A DNA stretch of 64,000 nt from DASZWJ01 sp963813895 (GCA_963813895.1 CAWFAS010000003.1:682001-746000); one strand, 5' to 3'; positions 18,232 through 27,772 are shown, counted from the first letter of the stretch. Made by a program: numbers and translations. The notes: generated from the sequence alone by a model not told the origin.

Positions 18232-19790
18232 TTAAAACCTGATAAACTGCGGTAATAATTTTTTATAATCTTCTTCAGTCACACAACCACGAATGCGATT
18301 AAGCATGGCACACAGATAGCTATATGGCTCAATGTTATTGGCTTTGCATGTTTCAATCAGGGAGAAGAACATGGCACCCGCTTTAGCTCCTGCAGGACTG
18401 CCACTAAATAGCCAGTTTTTCCGTCCTAATGCGAAGGGGCGGATAGCATTTTCGATCAGATTATTATCGATTTCAATGCGCCCATCTTTTAAGTAGTTTG
18501 TCAGTTTCACCCAATGTGTAAGAGCGTAGCGTATGGCTTTACCAATGGCGCTCTGCTCAGAAGTTTTTAACAGATAAATATCCAGCCATTTTTTAAATGC
18601 GTCCAACACAGGCACAGATTTTTCCTGTCGTAAAATAAAACGTGCCTCTTGGTTTAATTGATTATCTCTAGCTGTTTTCTCAATAGCATAGAGCTTTTGA
18701 TAAAATTTTAATGCTTCGTGAGCTAACCCCGGCGTTTTATTGGCTTTAACTAATTCAGCAAATGGGCGTCTGGCATGGGCATGGCAGCCAACAGCCACGA
18801 TTTCCTGAACATCATGCGCCCAGTTATAGCCGGAGTAGGCGTCACTTTGCAGGAAGCCTTTAAATCCAGCTAAGAACTGCTGGGCATGATACCCACCGCG
18901 GGTTTGCTGATATTCAAATACGATGCTGGGGTGGTTACCGCCACCGCGATAAGCCCACATATAAGATTTGGCACGGTTATCACGCCCGAGTTCCTGGAGC
19001 ACCTGCACGGAAGTTTCATCTGCCTGTACATAATCACACTCTACAATAATTTTTTGTAGCTGTTGGATCAAAGGAGCACAGATTTCAGCTGTTTTTAATA
19101 CCCAGCCACACAGGCTACTGCGTGGCATATCTATTTCCATGCGCTTCCAGATAGCCTCTTAGCGATATAGTGGTAGATGGTCACAGTATTTGGAGATAAT
19201 GATGTGCGCCACTAATTCAGGGGTGGCAATGCTTTTGGGTAGCAGTAGCATCGGTGTGGGCGCGATTTTGACATTGTCCTGACAAGGCTTGCAGGCATAT
19301 TTAGGTCGGACGTGTTGAATAACGCTGATTTGTGCTGGGAGGTATTTTAATTGTTCGGAAGTCTCTTCTCCAATACGCACCAACGCTTCACCACAGGAGC
19401 AGATTTTTTCGCTCTCTGATACATCATGCAAAACAATTTCCCGAAGTAAATAAGCGGGTAAAGACTTACGCACGGGGTGTTTTCTACGGGTGTGAGATTT
19501 GATATCCACTACATCCATTAACTGTTCTTTGACCTCTTCTGGTAATTCAATACCAGGCTCATCAAACAGGTCAGATTGCAGACGATTTTTTTCACAGGAA
19601 GGGGAAAAGTACCGGGTACGCTCTAACCTGATTTGCTCAAGTAGCGTAGCGTACCGGTTTTTATAATTGCTAATTTCATCTTGCTGGTTGCAATTTTTAT
19701 TTTTTGTTCGTCAATTTCCTGCTGCAAAAAATGAATCATTTTTTGCAGCTCTTTTGCAGAATCAGGTAATTTTTTTATGTCTATTTTCAT
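18232..19790 (-). pseudogene. tnpC: IS66 transposase TnpC, frameshifted and with a nonsense codon
   Basis: The transposase can be followed from MKIDIKKLPDSAKELQKMI at 19790 through a CSCGEALVRIGEETSEQL zinc-binding segment and RPKYACKPCQ to QADETSVQVLQELGR, the DDE region, NLIENAIRPFALGRKNWLFS and the typical C-terminal extension. A base is missing near 19700 (SKDEISNYKNRYATLLEQ needs a shifted frame), and a TAA at about 19156 replaces a likely Gln codon (LPLYR-stop-EAIWKRM). The catalytic part after it is one open frame to 18232. About 515 residues if repaired. Confidence 0.88.
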
Positions 19791-19830
19791 CAGCCAATCA
19801 TAGCAAAACAGCCCTATTTCTGCGAGGAAT

Positions 19831-20181
19831 TTAATAAAAATTTTCTATTTGATTTGGCAGATTTGTATCACAACGCGAATACTTATCACTCGCCAATAAC
19901 CAGCTAAAATGAGCATGATCCATCTCAATGCATCCTGAGGAATCGCGCGCAAATACAAAGCGGCCTTTTTCTAGGCGTCGATACCACAATGTAAAACAGT
20001 TAGTCTCATAATATAGCGCTTTTAATTTATTTCCGCTTTTGCTGCGGAATAAAAACAAGCTGCCATCGGCCGGATTTAATTTAAGCACATCAGATACAAA
20101 CATACATAGGGTGTCGATAGATTTTCGCATATCCACTGGTTGCGTATAAAAATAAATTTTAATTTGTTCGAGATTTAACAT
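19831..20181 (-). CDS. tnpB: IS66 accessory protein TnpB (Orf2)
   Basis: The 116-residue protein matches the IS66 Orf2 family from the start (IYFYTQPVDMRKSIDTL, LFLFRSKSGNKLKALYYETN, LWYRRLEKGRFVFA). It is required together with TnpA and TnpC for transposition in IS66 elements, but its biochemical role is not settled. It overlaps tnpA by seven bases. It looks intact. Confidence 0.92.
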   Translation of the reverse strand: MLNLEQIKIYFYTQPVDMRKSIDTLCMFVSDVLKLNPADGSLFLFRSKSGNKLKALYYETNCFTLWYRRLEKGRFVFARDSSGCIEMDHAHFSWLLASDKYSRCDTNLPNQIENFY

Positions 20182-20504
20182 GTCAGCAATACCCCTATTA
20201 CGCGTTTAAGCTGCACCATATCCAAACTGCTTTGAAACACACAGTGAAATCCGTTAGGTAATAACAGTTTTATATCGCTGACAGTGGGGGGACGTTCACT
20301 ATTAATCACCGTGACAGGAGCAAAAGCCGTCACGGGTGCAGGTGTGGCCTTTTGATTTCTGTGCAATAATCGGTAGTAGGCAAATTGGGATAATATGATA
20401 TTTTTTTGCTGGCAGAACGCCTTTAGAGATAAGCCGCTTTTTTCCTGCTCTTCAACTAGAACAAACCATTTTTCATGTTTAGATTTTAATTGAGACTGTT
20501 TCAT
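20175..20504 (-). CDS. tnpA: IS66 accessory protein TnpA (Orf1)
   Basis: The 109-residue protein begins KHEKWFVLVEEQEKSGLSLK and has FCQQKNIILSQFAYYRLLHR, the helix-turn-helix-like region of IS66 TnpA. A DIKLLLPNGFHCVF segment near the C-terminus is also typical. It is the first gene of the element and overlaps tnpB. Intact. Confidence 0.88.
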   Translation of the reverse strand: MKQSQLKSKHEKWFVLVEEQEKSGLSLKAFCQQKNIILSQFAYYRLLHRNQKATPAPVTAFAPVTVINSERPPTVSDIKLLLPNGFHCVFQSSLDMVQLKRVIGVLLTC

Positions 20505-20773
20505 TCTTGAGATCCTGAAGTTATGGGGGCATCAGGATGCTTGAATTTTGTTTTTTTTGTAAGATGTAGTTGGCTAAACGCTTACTCCATAACAGACCTG
20601 AATCTGCGTATATGATAGATGATATTTGGGCTAAAAAATAAAGTTATGTTCTCCCTCCCAAAACTATTAATAATCTAATATTCAATGCCCTTCATCTGAT
20701 ATGTATGTTGAAAAGATTGCGCTTAAATGAATATTGCTTGAATAAATTGCATTTGTAGGTTGAATTTGCTTGT

Positions 20774-21391
20774 CTAGGGGAACGCCTCGATGGAAAATAT
20801 ATCGGAAACTTGATCTAATTTTTTTATTCCAAGTTTTTTCATCGCACGAAATTTAACATTAGTGACTGTTTTGGTACTGATAAGAAGAATTTTTGCAATT
20901 TGATTATGTGTTTTTCCCTCTGCTGCCATCATCAGAACCAAGCGCTCTTTTTCCTTAAGGCTATAATATCCCGTTTTTTGAGTTATAGCGAAATGTAATA
21001 ATTCATAAGCTAGATCAGGCTGCACATAAGTTTTTCCCTGATAAACTGTTTTAACGGCTTCTACGCCTGAAAAAGACATATCCTTGCTAATAAGGCCCTT
21101 AGCAGATGTATGCAGTAGTCGGCTCAATACAAATAAGTGGGTGGCGCCGGAGATAAAGATAACCTTTGATTGTGGTGCCATGTTGGCAATAGTTTGACAC
21201 ACCTGGATCCCCAACACGTCAGGGAGATAAAGATCGAGCATAACGATATCTGGCTTTTCCTCAAGCACCAACTTGATTCCGCTTTCGCCATCAGTTGCCT
21301 CGCCGATTATCTCAATTTCATCATCGGCTAAAAAGCTCCTAATGCCAAGGCGAGATATTTTATTATCATCAATAATTACGACTTTTATCAT
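20774..21391 (-). CDS. NarL/FixJ-family response regulator (GacA/LetA/UvrY-like)
   Basis: The 205-residue protein has a receiver domain (VVIIDDNKISRLGIRSFL with the acidic pair, phospho-acceptor Asp in DIVMLDLYLPD near residue 54, VIFISGAT, and Lys in AKGLISKDMS) and a LuxR-type helix-turn-helix (LKEKERLVLMMAAEGKTHNQ then IAKILLISTKTVTNVKFRAM). This layout matches GacA/LetA/UvrY regulators, which switch small-RNA and virulence programmes in gammaproteobacteria, but it could equally be an orphan paralogue. No partner kinase is nearby. A small gene 26 bases upstream runs the same way. Confidence 0.88.
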   Translation of the reverse strand: MIKVVIIDDNKISRLGIRSFLADDEIEIIGEATDGESGIKLVLEEKPDIVMLDLYLPDVLGIQVCQTIANMAPQSKVIFISGATHLFVLSRLLHTSAKGLISKDMSFSGVEAVKTVYQGKTYVQPDLAYELLHFAITQKTGYYSLKEKERLVLMMAAEGKTHNQIAKILLISTKTVTNVKFRAMKKLGIKKLDQVSDIFSIEAFP

Positions 21392-21417
21392 TATATTAGA
21401 ATATTTTTAGTCAGCTT

Positions 21418-21648
21418 TTACGCGGCTTTTTTTAAAAGGGTAGAACGTCTCATAAAACGTTTTAGGTGAGCTTCTACTAAATCGATTTCAAATTGTGTAG
21501 GAGAATTATTGCCCATATGTTCATGAACCTGGATAGCCAGACAAGTGACATAAAGCGACTTACTCATATCTTCTGGTTTGAAATCTTTGGAGATGATTTC
21601 TTCATATAATTCATATGCATCTCTTTCAGTATATATATCTCTTTTCAT
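21418..21648 (-). CDS. Small conserved-looking hypothetical protein
   Basis: The 76-residue product starts MKRDIYTERDAYELYEEII and ends MRRSTLLKKAA. It is charged and predicted helical with no membrane segment. The codon use and a GAGGTAG sequence shortly upstream of the ATG support a real gene. It lies 26 bases upstream of the response regulator, so the two are probably one transcript. The family is not recognised. The name of a function would be a guess. Confidence 0.6.
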   Translation of the reverse strand: MKRDIYTERDAYELYEEIISKDFKPEDMSKSLYVTCLAIQVHEHMGNNSPTQFEIDLVEAHLKRFMRRSTLLKKAA

Positions 21649-21973
21649 AACTACCTCTTCTATCTTTATATCTGTCTAAAGCGTTAGTTTTTTATCATCG
21701 TATCCGCCGTAATAACATCACCAGTATAAAACGTAATCCATTGATAATAAACAAGTTTTATTCTTAAGAAATCATTATGAAAACATTTTAACCTATTTAG
21801 GTTAGCTTGTAAACCTAAATAGGTTAAAAATAATACACATTATTTGATTCCCATTAAAACAGATAAAATAGTCCAGGGCGGTGCGCGATTAGTAAAAAAG
21901 GGATACACTATTTAAATGACACAATATCGGCGGCAAGGTTCATCATTTTACTTAAGGATTTTTTCTCTTATTT
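21649..21973. promoter_or_regulatory. Divergent intergenic region with a double dyad operator (core 21786-21829)
   Basis: AACCTATTTAGGTT (21790-21803) and AACCTAAATAGGTT (21812-21825) are each self-complementary, and together they form a perfect 18-bp inverted repeat (21786-21803 and 21812-21829) around 8 bases. The site lies 145 bases upstream of the XRE/S24-like regulator gene and between it and the minus-strand pair at 20774-21648. Binding by the adjacent regulator is an inference from position and symmetry. No gene is seen in the rest of the region. Confidence 0.65.
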
Positions 21974-22663
21974 ATGAAAAAAGGTATCATCAGCAGAAAC
22001 ATTAGCTTACTAATGGAACACTTTAATATTCGCAATGAATCGCAGTTGGCGAAGCTAGTTCGCATGCCACAAACAACCGTCAATAAATTGATTACGGGAG
22101 TTTCATCAGATCCTAGAGTATCAACTCTGACTCCGATTATTGAACATTTTAAAATTTCACTTGATACGCTTCTGAGCGATAATCCGATATTTACCCAAAC
22201 ATCTGCCAGCCAACAATCACATTTGTTAATACCCGTCGTCACAATCGATGAACTGGTTGATATACATCCGAATTTGAATTCATTGAAATCGAATAATTGG
22301 CCACAATGGTATCCAATCCCCAAGCAAAGCTCCTTAAGTTATTACGTAATACAATTGACCCCTAAACAATTGCTGCCTCCCTTCCAAGATGCTTCTATCG
22401 TAGTTGTCAAAAATGAATCTAAATTGCCTCAAACTGGGTATTGTCTACTCAAGCATTTAGACTCTGATAAAGTTAGTTTGAAAAAAGTTTTCTTCGATGA
22501 TAGCAGGCAATGGCTGCTTGCACTTGAAACAGGCCTGCCGCCGACTGAGTATGATGCAAAAAAATGGCAATCATTGGGTGTAATACAAGCATTCGTGACG
22601 GATGTGGGTCATGGAGATTTTATTTATGTAGGAGAAAAACAGGGAGCTGATAACGATGGATAA
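21974..22663 (+). CDS. XRE-type HTH regulator with S24/LexA-like C-terminal domain
   Basis: The 229-residue protein has a Cro/CI-type helix-turn-helix (LLMEHFNIRNESQLAKLVRM then PQTTVNKLITG) in residues 10-60 and a C-terminal half with the look of the S24 peptidase/repressor fold (WPQWYPIPKQSSLSYYVIQL; DASIVVVKNESKLPQTGYCL). I cannot point to the serine-lysine dyad with confidence, so autocleavage is uncertain. It is the first gene of a tightly packed group: it overlaps the ankyrin gene by 8 bases, which in turn overlaps the transporter by 4. A double dyad lies upstream. Confidence 0.8.
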   Translation: MKKGIISRNISLLMEHFNIRNESQLAKLVRMPQTTVNKLITGVSSDPRVSTLTPIIEHFKISLDTLLSDNPIFTQTSASQQSHLLIPVVTIDELVDIHPNLNSLKSNNWPQWYPIPKQSSLSYYVIQLTPKQLLPPFQDASIVVVKNESKLPQTGYCLLKHLDSDKVSLKKVFFDDSRQWLLALETGLPPTEYDAKKWQSLGVIQAFVTDVGHGDFIYVGEKQGADNDG

Positions 22664-23321
22664 AAATTCTAAAGATGCAGATTTTCTCAAGCAAGCCCTT
22701 GACCAAGATCAGTTGCTTAAACTTAACACAAAATTATGGTTTGCCGTGGAGAATCATCAATTGCAGCAAGTAAATAATTATCTCAATCAGGGAGCAACAC
22801 TGCCAACGTTGACGGGCATTCCTTTGAGACGTTATGACTTAGATGAAAATACCCCTTTACATAACGCTGCGAAACACGGTTACTTAGAAATTGCAAAAAT
22901 TCTTATTGAGCATGGATCAGCCGTGGATACCCGAAATCGTTTGAGTCAAACGCCGTTACAGTGGGCAGCGTATTTTGGTCATTTAGATACAGTGGAATAT
23001 CTGGTTTCGCAAGGCGCAGATATTAATGCTATTGATATTGATGGAGATCCGGCACTCACTTGGGCAGCTAACAAAGGACAACAAGCAGTAATAGCCTATT
23101 TAATAAGCAAAGGCGCCGACCCTAAGAAAGTCAGCCCCAAAGGAAACACGGCATTACATTGGGTCGCTATTTCAGGCGAATTAAATATGTTTAAATATTT
23201 AGTGAGTCTAGGGTGCGACCCTGAATTAGAAAATGCTCAAGGGAGCACGCCTCTAGACTTAGCTATAGAAAATGCCCATACCAAAATTGTCAAATTTCTA
23301 ATGGAATATAAAAAACAGTGA
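22656..23321 (+). CDS. Ankyrin-repeat protein
   Basis: The 221-residue protein contains five consecutive ankyrin repeats from about residue 65 to the end: ENTPLHNAAKHGYLEIAKIL, QTPLQWAAYFGHLDTVEYLV, DPALTWAANKGQQAVIAYLI, NTALHWVAISGELNMFKYLV and STPLDLAIENAHTKIVKFLM. The N-terminal 60 residues are a charged helical leader. There is no signal peptide. Ankyrin proteins mediate protein contacts; in this genome type they may be host-directed, but here the gene is translationally coupled on both sides (regulator and transporter), which argues for an intracellular partner role in the same pathway. Confidence 0.88.
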   Translation: MDKNSKDADFLKQALDQDQLLKLNTKLWFAVENHQLQQVNNYLNQGATLPTLTGIPLRRYDLDENTPLHNAAKHGYLEIAKILIEHGSAVDTRNRLSQTPLQWAAYFGHLDTVEYLVSQGADINAIDIDGDPALTWAANKGQQAVIAYLISKGADPKKVSPKGNTALHWVAISGELNMFKYLVSLGCDPELENAQGSTPLDLAIENAHTKIVKFLMEYKKQ

Positions 23322-24733
23322 TCAATGAAAAAAATTACAAGGATAGTAAAGTTTTGGTTGGCCTGATTGCACTACGCCTATTTTCTGCACTACCTTTTGC
23401 GGTTTACTATTCTTCTTTGCAACTTTATCTGCTTAATACCAGCCTATCCAAGAATATGGCAACCTCTATTGTAGGCAGTGTTCTTGCATTGAGTTATGGG
23501 ACTGCTCTGTTAGGAGGATATCTGGCAGATCGATACATCAGCTACCGGGCATTTTTTTTATTCTCTATCATTTGTGAATTAATAGGTTGCTTGACATTTA
23601 CCACATTAAACCCATCTCATATTCTATGGTTCAGCAGCTTATTTTTGCTTGGTGGTTCTGGATTAGCTGTCAGTATAAATATGATGGTCACTCAGCGATA
23701 TGAGCCTCAAGATGAACACAGGGAAAGAGCTTTTTTTTGGATTTATATGAGTCTCAATGTAGGCTACCTCATAGGTTATTCTTTAGCAGGGTACTATGGC
23801 AACTTAGGTGAATATCAAAAAATACCTTTTTTTATAGCATTTTTCACCTTAATTGCTATCCTCCTAACCTTTTTCTATTGGAAGAAAATTGACACACCAC
23901 GTACAAAATATAACCCAAACACCTTAAGTTATATGCTACTTATTTTAGTAGCACTATTTTTTATCATTCGCCTGCTGCTGCAATTTCCTGCAATGACTAA
24001 TCTAAGCATTATTTTTGTTTGGCTTTTATTTTCTGCAGTGACACTCTTCGTATTAATAAGAAATCACTTGAATTTTAAGCGTGAAATTTTAATATTTTAT
24101 TTGCTTTTATTCGCTGCCGTCGTCTTTTGGTCGATTTATTTTTTAGCACCGATGGCCTTGATGGTTTTTATTAAAAATAACGTTGCACTGAATATGTTTA
24201 GTATAAACATAGCACCACAGTGGGTGCAGAATATCAACACCTTCATTATTATTTTAGGAACCATGATCTTGGGTTCTAAGTCAGCCAAAAAACCAGTAAA
24301 TACATGGAAAATAGCTAAACAATTTTCATTGAGCCTACTTTTGATGGGACTAGGCTTCATCGCATTAGTCTTGGGTATTATTTTTCATTCTGAACAAGGT
24401 AAAGTTTCGTTAATCTGGATTACATCCAGCTACATATTGCAAAGTTTAGGCGAATTATTAATCGGTCCTATTGGTTATGCGCTTGTCGGTCGTTTAATTC
24501 CAAAACTTCATCACAGCTTTATGATGGGCATATGGGTCACATTACTGGGAGTCGCAGGCGCTATTTCAAGTATGTTATCTGCCTTAGTCCCTTATTCAAC
24601 AAGTTCGGTATTAAGCTTGCCCTATTATCAGCATTTTTTTATTTCAATTAGCATTATTGTTATTTTGACTGGTGCTATTATTTATCTGATTAGTGCTAAA
24701 CTAACTCAAACTGAAAGCCCCAGCTTGCTTTGA
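23318..24733 (+). CDS. POT/PTR2-type major facilitator transporter
   Basis: The 471-residue protein has about 12-14 hydrophobic segments and resembles proton-dependent oligopeptide transporters: AGGYLADR-like LLGGYLADRYI after the second helix, and ERAFFWIYMSLNVGYLIGYS, close to the PTR2 signature F-x-x-x-Y-x-x-I-N-x-G. The usual E-x-x-E-R-F-x-Y-Y motif of helix 1 is replaced by LRLFSALPFAVYYSSL, so proton coupling and substrate may differ from DtpA-type di/tripeptide importers. Translation appears to start at a GTG inside the ankyrin stop region. It is convergent with, and overlaps by 28 bases, the CEOS-like gene. Confidence 0.85.
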   Translation: MINEKNYKDSKVLVGLIALRLFSALPFAVYYSSLQLYLLNTSLSKNMATSIVGSVLALSYGTALLGGYLADRYISYRAFFLFSIICELIGCLTFTTLNPSHILWFSSLFLLGGSGLAVSINMMVTQRYEPQDEHRERAFFWIYMSLNVGYLIGYSLAGYYGNLGEYQKIPFFIAFFTLIAILLTFFYWKKIDTPRTKYNPNTLSYMLLILVALFFIIRLLLQFPAMTNLSIIFVWLLFSAVTLFVLIRNHLNFKREILIFYLLLFAAVVFWSIYFLAPMALMVFIKNNVALNMFSINIAPQWVQNINTFIIILGTMILGSKSAKKPVNTWKIAKQFSLSLLLMGLGFIALVLGIIFHSEQGKVSLIWITSSYILQSLGELLIGPIGYALVGRLIPKLHHSFMMGIWVTLLGVAGAISSMLSALVPYSTSSVLSLPYYQHFFISISIIVILTGAIIYLISAKLTQTESPSLL

Positions 24734-25797
24734 TATTGCATAATGGTCTTATTGATAATCTCTCCTTGTCTTATTTCAGTTGCCGCTTTTAGCATATTTT
24801 CAATTTCTTCAGTAAACTCTTTATTTGAAAATGCTTTCGCCAATGGGGTTAGCACCTCTGAAATTGAGATGGAAGCAGTCTGCCAACAGATGGATGGGAT
24901 ATTTTCTACACCATAATAAAAATTATGTCCCACTTGAAATATAGGTTCTGAAATTGTGGTTGGCTTAGCAAAATCGAATCCTAGTTTTTCGTCGCAGCTA
25001 ATGTCAATGATATATTTTTTTTTATAATTCACTAAGTCTTCACGCAATAGAAATTGATAAGGATCCATTACATTTTGCATAATTGCATTAACGATAATAT
25101 CAAATTCTAACAATTTTTTTTTAAAATTTTCTCCTGAAGCAGTAACTAACTCACCGTTTTTTTTCAAAAAAGTAACGTAATTAACTCCAGATAATTTTTT
25201 GTTGATAAAAGTTTCTGGTCGCCGAGAAAAAACGGTCAAATGATTAAATCCTCGCTGTTTGAATCCACGCGCGGCACCTTGTCCCGAAGCGCCATAGGTA
25301 ATAACAGCAATTTTTGCATCATCTTGGGAATATTTAAAAGGAATAGAAGATAGGGCATGTGCAACCCCAATTTCCCCCGCCAAAAAATTATTATTGTAAA
25401 ATAAGTGTTCCTTTTGACCTTTTACATTTTTAAACATAGCCTCCATAGCAATTAGTGTCAGCTTCCTTTTTTGTGCTATTTGGGTAATTTCCACCTGTTG
25501 CACGGCATGACACCAGCCTATTAAAATGGCGCCAGACTTCATCTTTGCCAAATCTTCTATGGTAGGTTTTAATAAGAAAATAACATCTGCTTTTTTCAGT
25601 AATTCTTTTCGTGGTAGATGATGAAGACGATTTGTTTCAAAGTGATTACCATTTGCATTTACATTGCTAGCATAAAATTTCTGGAAATAAAGATTAGATT
25701 TTTCTGCAATTAAGTGAAAATGTTTAGGATGTATAGGAATTCTTTTTTCATTTGGCTTTATCGATTCAAGAATAGCAATAACAGTATCAGACTCCAT
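24706..25797 (-). CDS. N5-(carboxyethyl)ornithine synthase-like imine reductase (AlaDH/PNT family)
   Basis: The protein of about 363 residues aligns by eye along its length with Lactococcus N5-(carboxyethyl)ornithine synthase, an alanine-dehydrogenase relative that reductively condenses pyruvate with the side-chain amine of ornithine or lysine. Shared features are the MIIGW-type GAILIGWCHAV, YNNNFLAGEIGVAHAL, a Rossmann loop AVITYGASGQGAARG, the DIIVNAIMQNVMDPYQF segment, and YYGVENIPSICWQTAS. I place the start at 25797 (MESDTVIAILES), overlapping the ATP-grasp stop by 11 bases; the open frame extends to 25830. The amino-acid substrate is not known. Together with the ligase it suggests a modified amino acid or dipeptide product. 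Confidence 0.75.
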   Translation of the reverse strand: MESDTVIAILESIKPNEKRIPIHPKHFHLIAEKSNLYFQKFYASNVNANGNHFETNRLHHLPRKELLKKADVIFLLKPTIEDLAKMKSGAILIGWCHAVQQVEITQIAQKRKLTLIAMEAMFKNVKGQKEHLFYNNNFLAGEIGVAHALSSIPFKYSQDDAKIAVITYGASGQGAARGFKQRGFNHLTVFSRRPETFINKKLSGVNYVTFLKKNGELVTASGENFKKKLLEFDIIVNAIMQNVMDPYQFLLREDLVNYKKKYIIDISCDEKLGFDFAKPTTISEPIFQVGHNFYYGVENIPSICWQTASISISEVLTPLAKAFSNKEFTEEIENMLKAATEIRQGEIINKTIMQYQSKLGLSV

Positions 25798-27076
25798 GAA
25801 GTAAATCTCTATGTTTATTGACTGATTCATGGTTCAGTAAGAACATGCTATTTTCCAAGGTTCTGATTTTAAAAATATCAGCCTCGATAATGGAAGAATC
25901 ATGGTGAGATAAATAAATCATGCCAGGGGAAGTTTTATAATCAATAGTTTTTTCTAATTTACCGCCTACTTTTACAGCAAGTTTTATATCATAAAAAGAT
26001 TGAAGTGCCTTAATTTCATTTAGATGATTGATAGCTTTAATAGAACCACTTTGATTAGAAATCATAAAAAGAGCAGCTAGAGATTGCGTAACTTGATAAG
26101 GCAAAGAGTATTTTGCTTTAAATTGTGCGGGTGAGGCATACGCTAAAGTAGCAAAAAAAGATTGTGCTGTCGTAATGGAATTGGCTAATAGGGAAAAAGG
26201 TAGATTGGCTCCCATTAAGCGCGCTCCCATTTCAATGAGATAACACCCCTCTTCATTTTTTATAATTTCTACATGCGCGGGCCCGTATCGAACCCCTAAC
26301 ACATCTATTACTTGCAGTGCATAGTCTATAACTTCTTCATGCTCTTTTGTGGTGACATCAATCACTCTAGCCGTATCATATATTTGTTGCCCATCTTCCC
26401 TTTTTTGTCGTGTGTAATACCAAAGCTCACAAAATTTATATTCACCTGCATGACTGACTGTGTTTACTACATATTCATCACCCTGAATATAATGTTGCAA
26501 AATAACAGCATTATTCTGAAAGCCTAACATATTTATTTTTGTAGACATTATGTTGAAATATGCGGCTCTCAGTTCATTAATATCATTACATACTCTGACA
26601 CCTTCGCCACCTGCACTGGTAAGTGGTTTAATCATAAGGGGCCACTTATTTTGTTCTAATGACCAGTTTATAGCATCTTCCAAGGTGGTCGCTTTAAATG
26701 AAGGTATATTTTTTAACCCTGCCGACTTAATCCTATCTTGCATAAAATATTTATCGCGACGCTGCAAACTTAATTGCGAACCATTACCAGATAGGTCTAG
26801 ACTTTCAGCTAGCATATCAGCAAATTCAACGCCGCATTCGGCACCCGCAATTACGAACTTCGGGTTGTATTTCTTCAATTGCTGAGTGAGCCAACTTAAA
26901 TTGTTATCAAATATATAATTTGCTTGATAGTTCTCGGGGGTATAGGTATGAGAATATACTTTGGGTACGCTGGACTGTGTTTGAACATGGACACATGGAA
27001 TATTATACTTTAAAAACTCCTTCGCAAAACCTGAACCTGTGGAATAACCGTCCACAATGATTCCACACCCAGTCAT
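25787..27076 (-). CDS. ATP-grasp ligase
   Basis: The 429-residue protein has the ATP-grasp layout: an N-terminal preATP-grasp Rossmann part (GCGIIVDGYSTGSGFAKEFL), the central lysine strand WPLMIKPLTSAGGEGVRVC (residues ~148-166), ILQHYIQGDEYVVNTVSHAG, and the metal-binding end AHVEIIKNEEGCYLIEMGAR followed by LMGAN. Members of this branch couple carboxylic acids to amines, for example L-amino-acid ligases of dipeptide antibiotics. The product cannot be predicted. It is the first gene of a two-gene minus-strand operon with the CEOS-like reductase. Confidence 0.85.
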   Translation of the reverse strand: MTGCGIIVDGYSTGSGFAKEFLKYNIPCVHVQTQSSVPKVYSHTYTPENYQANYIFDNNLSWLTQQLKKYNPKFVIAGAECGVEFADMLAESLDLSGNGSQLSLQRRDKYFMQDRIKSAGLKNIPSFKATTLEDAINWSLEQNKWPLMIKPLTSAGGEGVRVCNDINELRAAYFNIMSTKINMLGFQNNAVILQHYIQGDEYVVNTVSHAGEYKFCELWYYTRQKREDGQQIYDTARVIDVTTKEHEEVIDYALQVIDVLGVRYGPAHVEIIKNEEGCYLIEMGARLMGANLPFSLLANSITTAQSFFATLAYASPAQFKAKYSLPYQVTQSLAALFMISNQSGSIKAINHLNEIKALQSFYDIKLAVKVGGKLEKTIDYKTSPGMIYLSHHDSSIIEADIFKIRTLENSMFLLNHESVNKHRDLLHGV

Positions 27077-27772
27077 AAAATTCTCTCATTGATTGTGATG
27101 TATCTCATAGGTAAAGAGATACATTTTGAATACATCGTCTTAAGATCTTTGAATAGAAATCTCGAAAAAAACACGCCAATTAAATTGCATTGCACTTCGT
27201 CTTTAAAGTCATGAGTTCAATTTTTAAAAATATGTTTAAAAATCGTTAATACAGTGCATGTATTATAGCGGAAAAATTTAAGGGTATAAATTTAAATTAT
27301 TGCAATTATTTGCAATTAACGAAATAAACCTTGACTGTTAAGTTTCTTTTAAGCTTTCATCTTGACTGGAGGCATTACGTCAGCATTTATTAGTATGGAT
27401 CCATTTTTATTCAAGTAATGAGCTATATTTTGTGGAGAATTTTGTTCAAAAAGTGGATCCAAAAATATAAAAATTAGAAAATTTTAATTAAATTAAAGAG
27501 CTAAACCCAAGGCTATTCGACCCATTCAATGTAAAATCACAAGTGGTGCGATGCTTTGCTTCTGCATCGATATGTAGCTTCCTTTTGATGGGATTAATCA
27601 AATTATTGATTCTCAGAAATTATCGAGGGTGCCGTGGGCAGTCTTCCCTTAAAGTTTATGGGTGTAATTAAATCTGAGGTTTATTCCATGATTAAAGAAA
27701 TCTTAAGAGTGTGTTGCTTTCAAAAAGCATTAGACAGATAATATACGTGGCTTGTTAGAAATAATAAGCGCA
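27077..27772. other. Non-coding region upstream of the ATP-grasp operon
   Basis: The region is strongly AT-rich and must hold the promoter for the minus-strand operon. GGATCCA at 27397 and its inverse TGGATCC at 27454-27460 bound an imperfect palindrome (GGATCCATTTTTATTCAA against GGATCCACTTTTTGAACAA). No ORF with protein-like features was recognised. Confidence 0.4.

Larger units (their letters stand above)
18205..20585 (-). mobile_element. IS66-family insertion sequence, degenerate
   Basis: The element carries the three IS66 genes in order tnpA-tnpB-tnpC on the minus strand. The right terminal repeat is at 20569-20585 (GTTGGCTAAACGCTTAC). The left end is at 18205 (GTAAGCGTTCAGCCAAT, one mismatch). 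A second, perfect copy of the repeat lies further left at 18015-18031. GTAAGCG tips are typical of IS66. No matching 8-bp target duplication is visible outside either left end. tnpC is broken, so the element is not autonomous. Confidence 0.85.
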
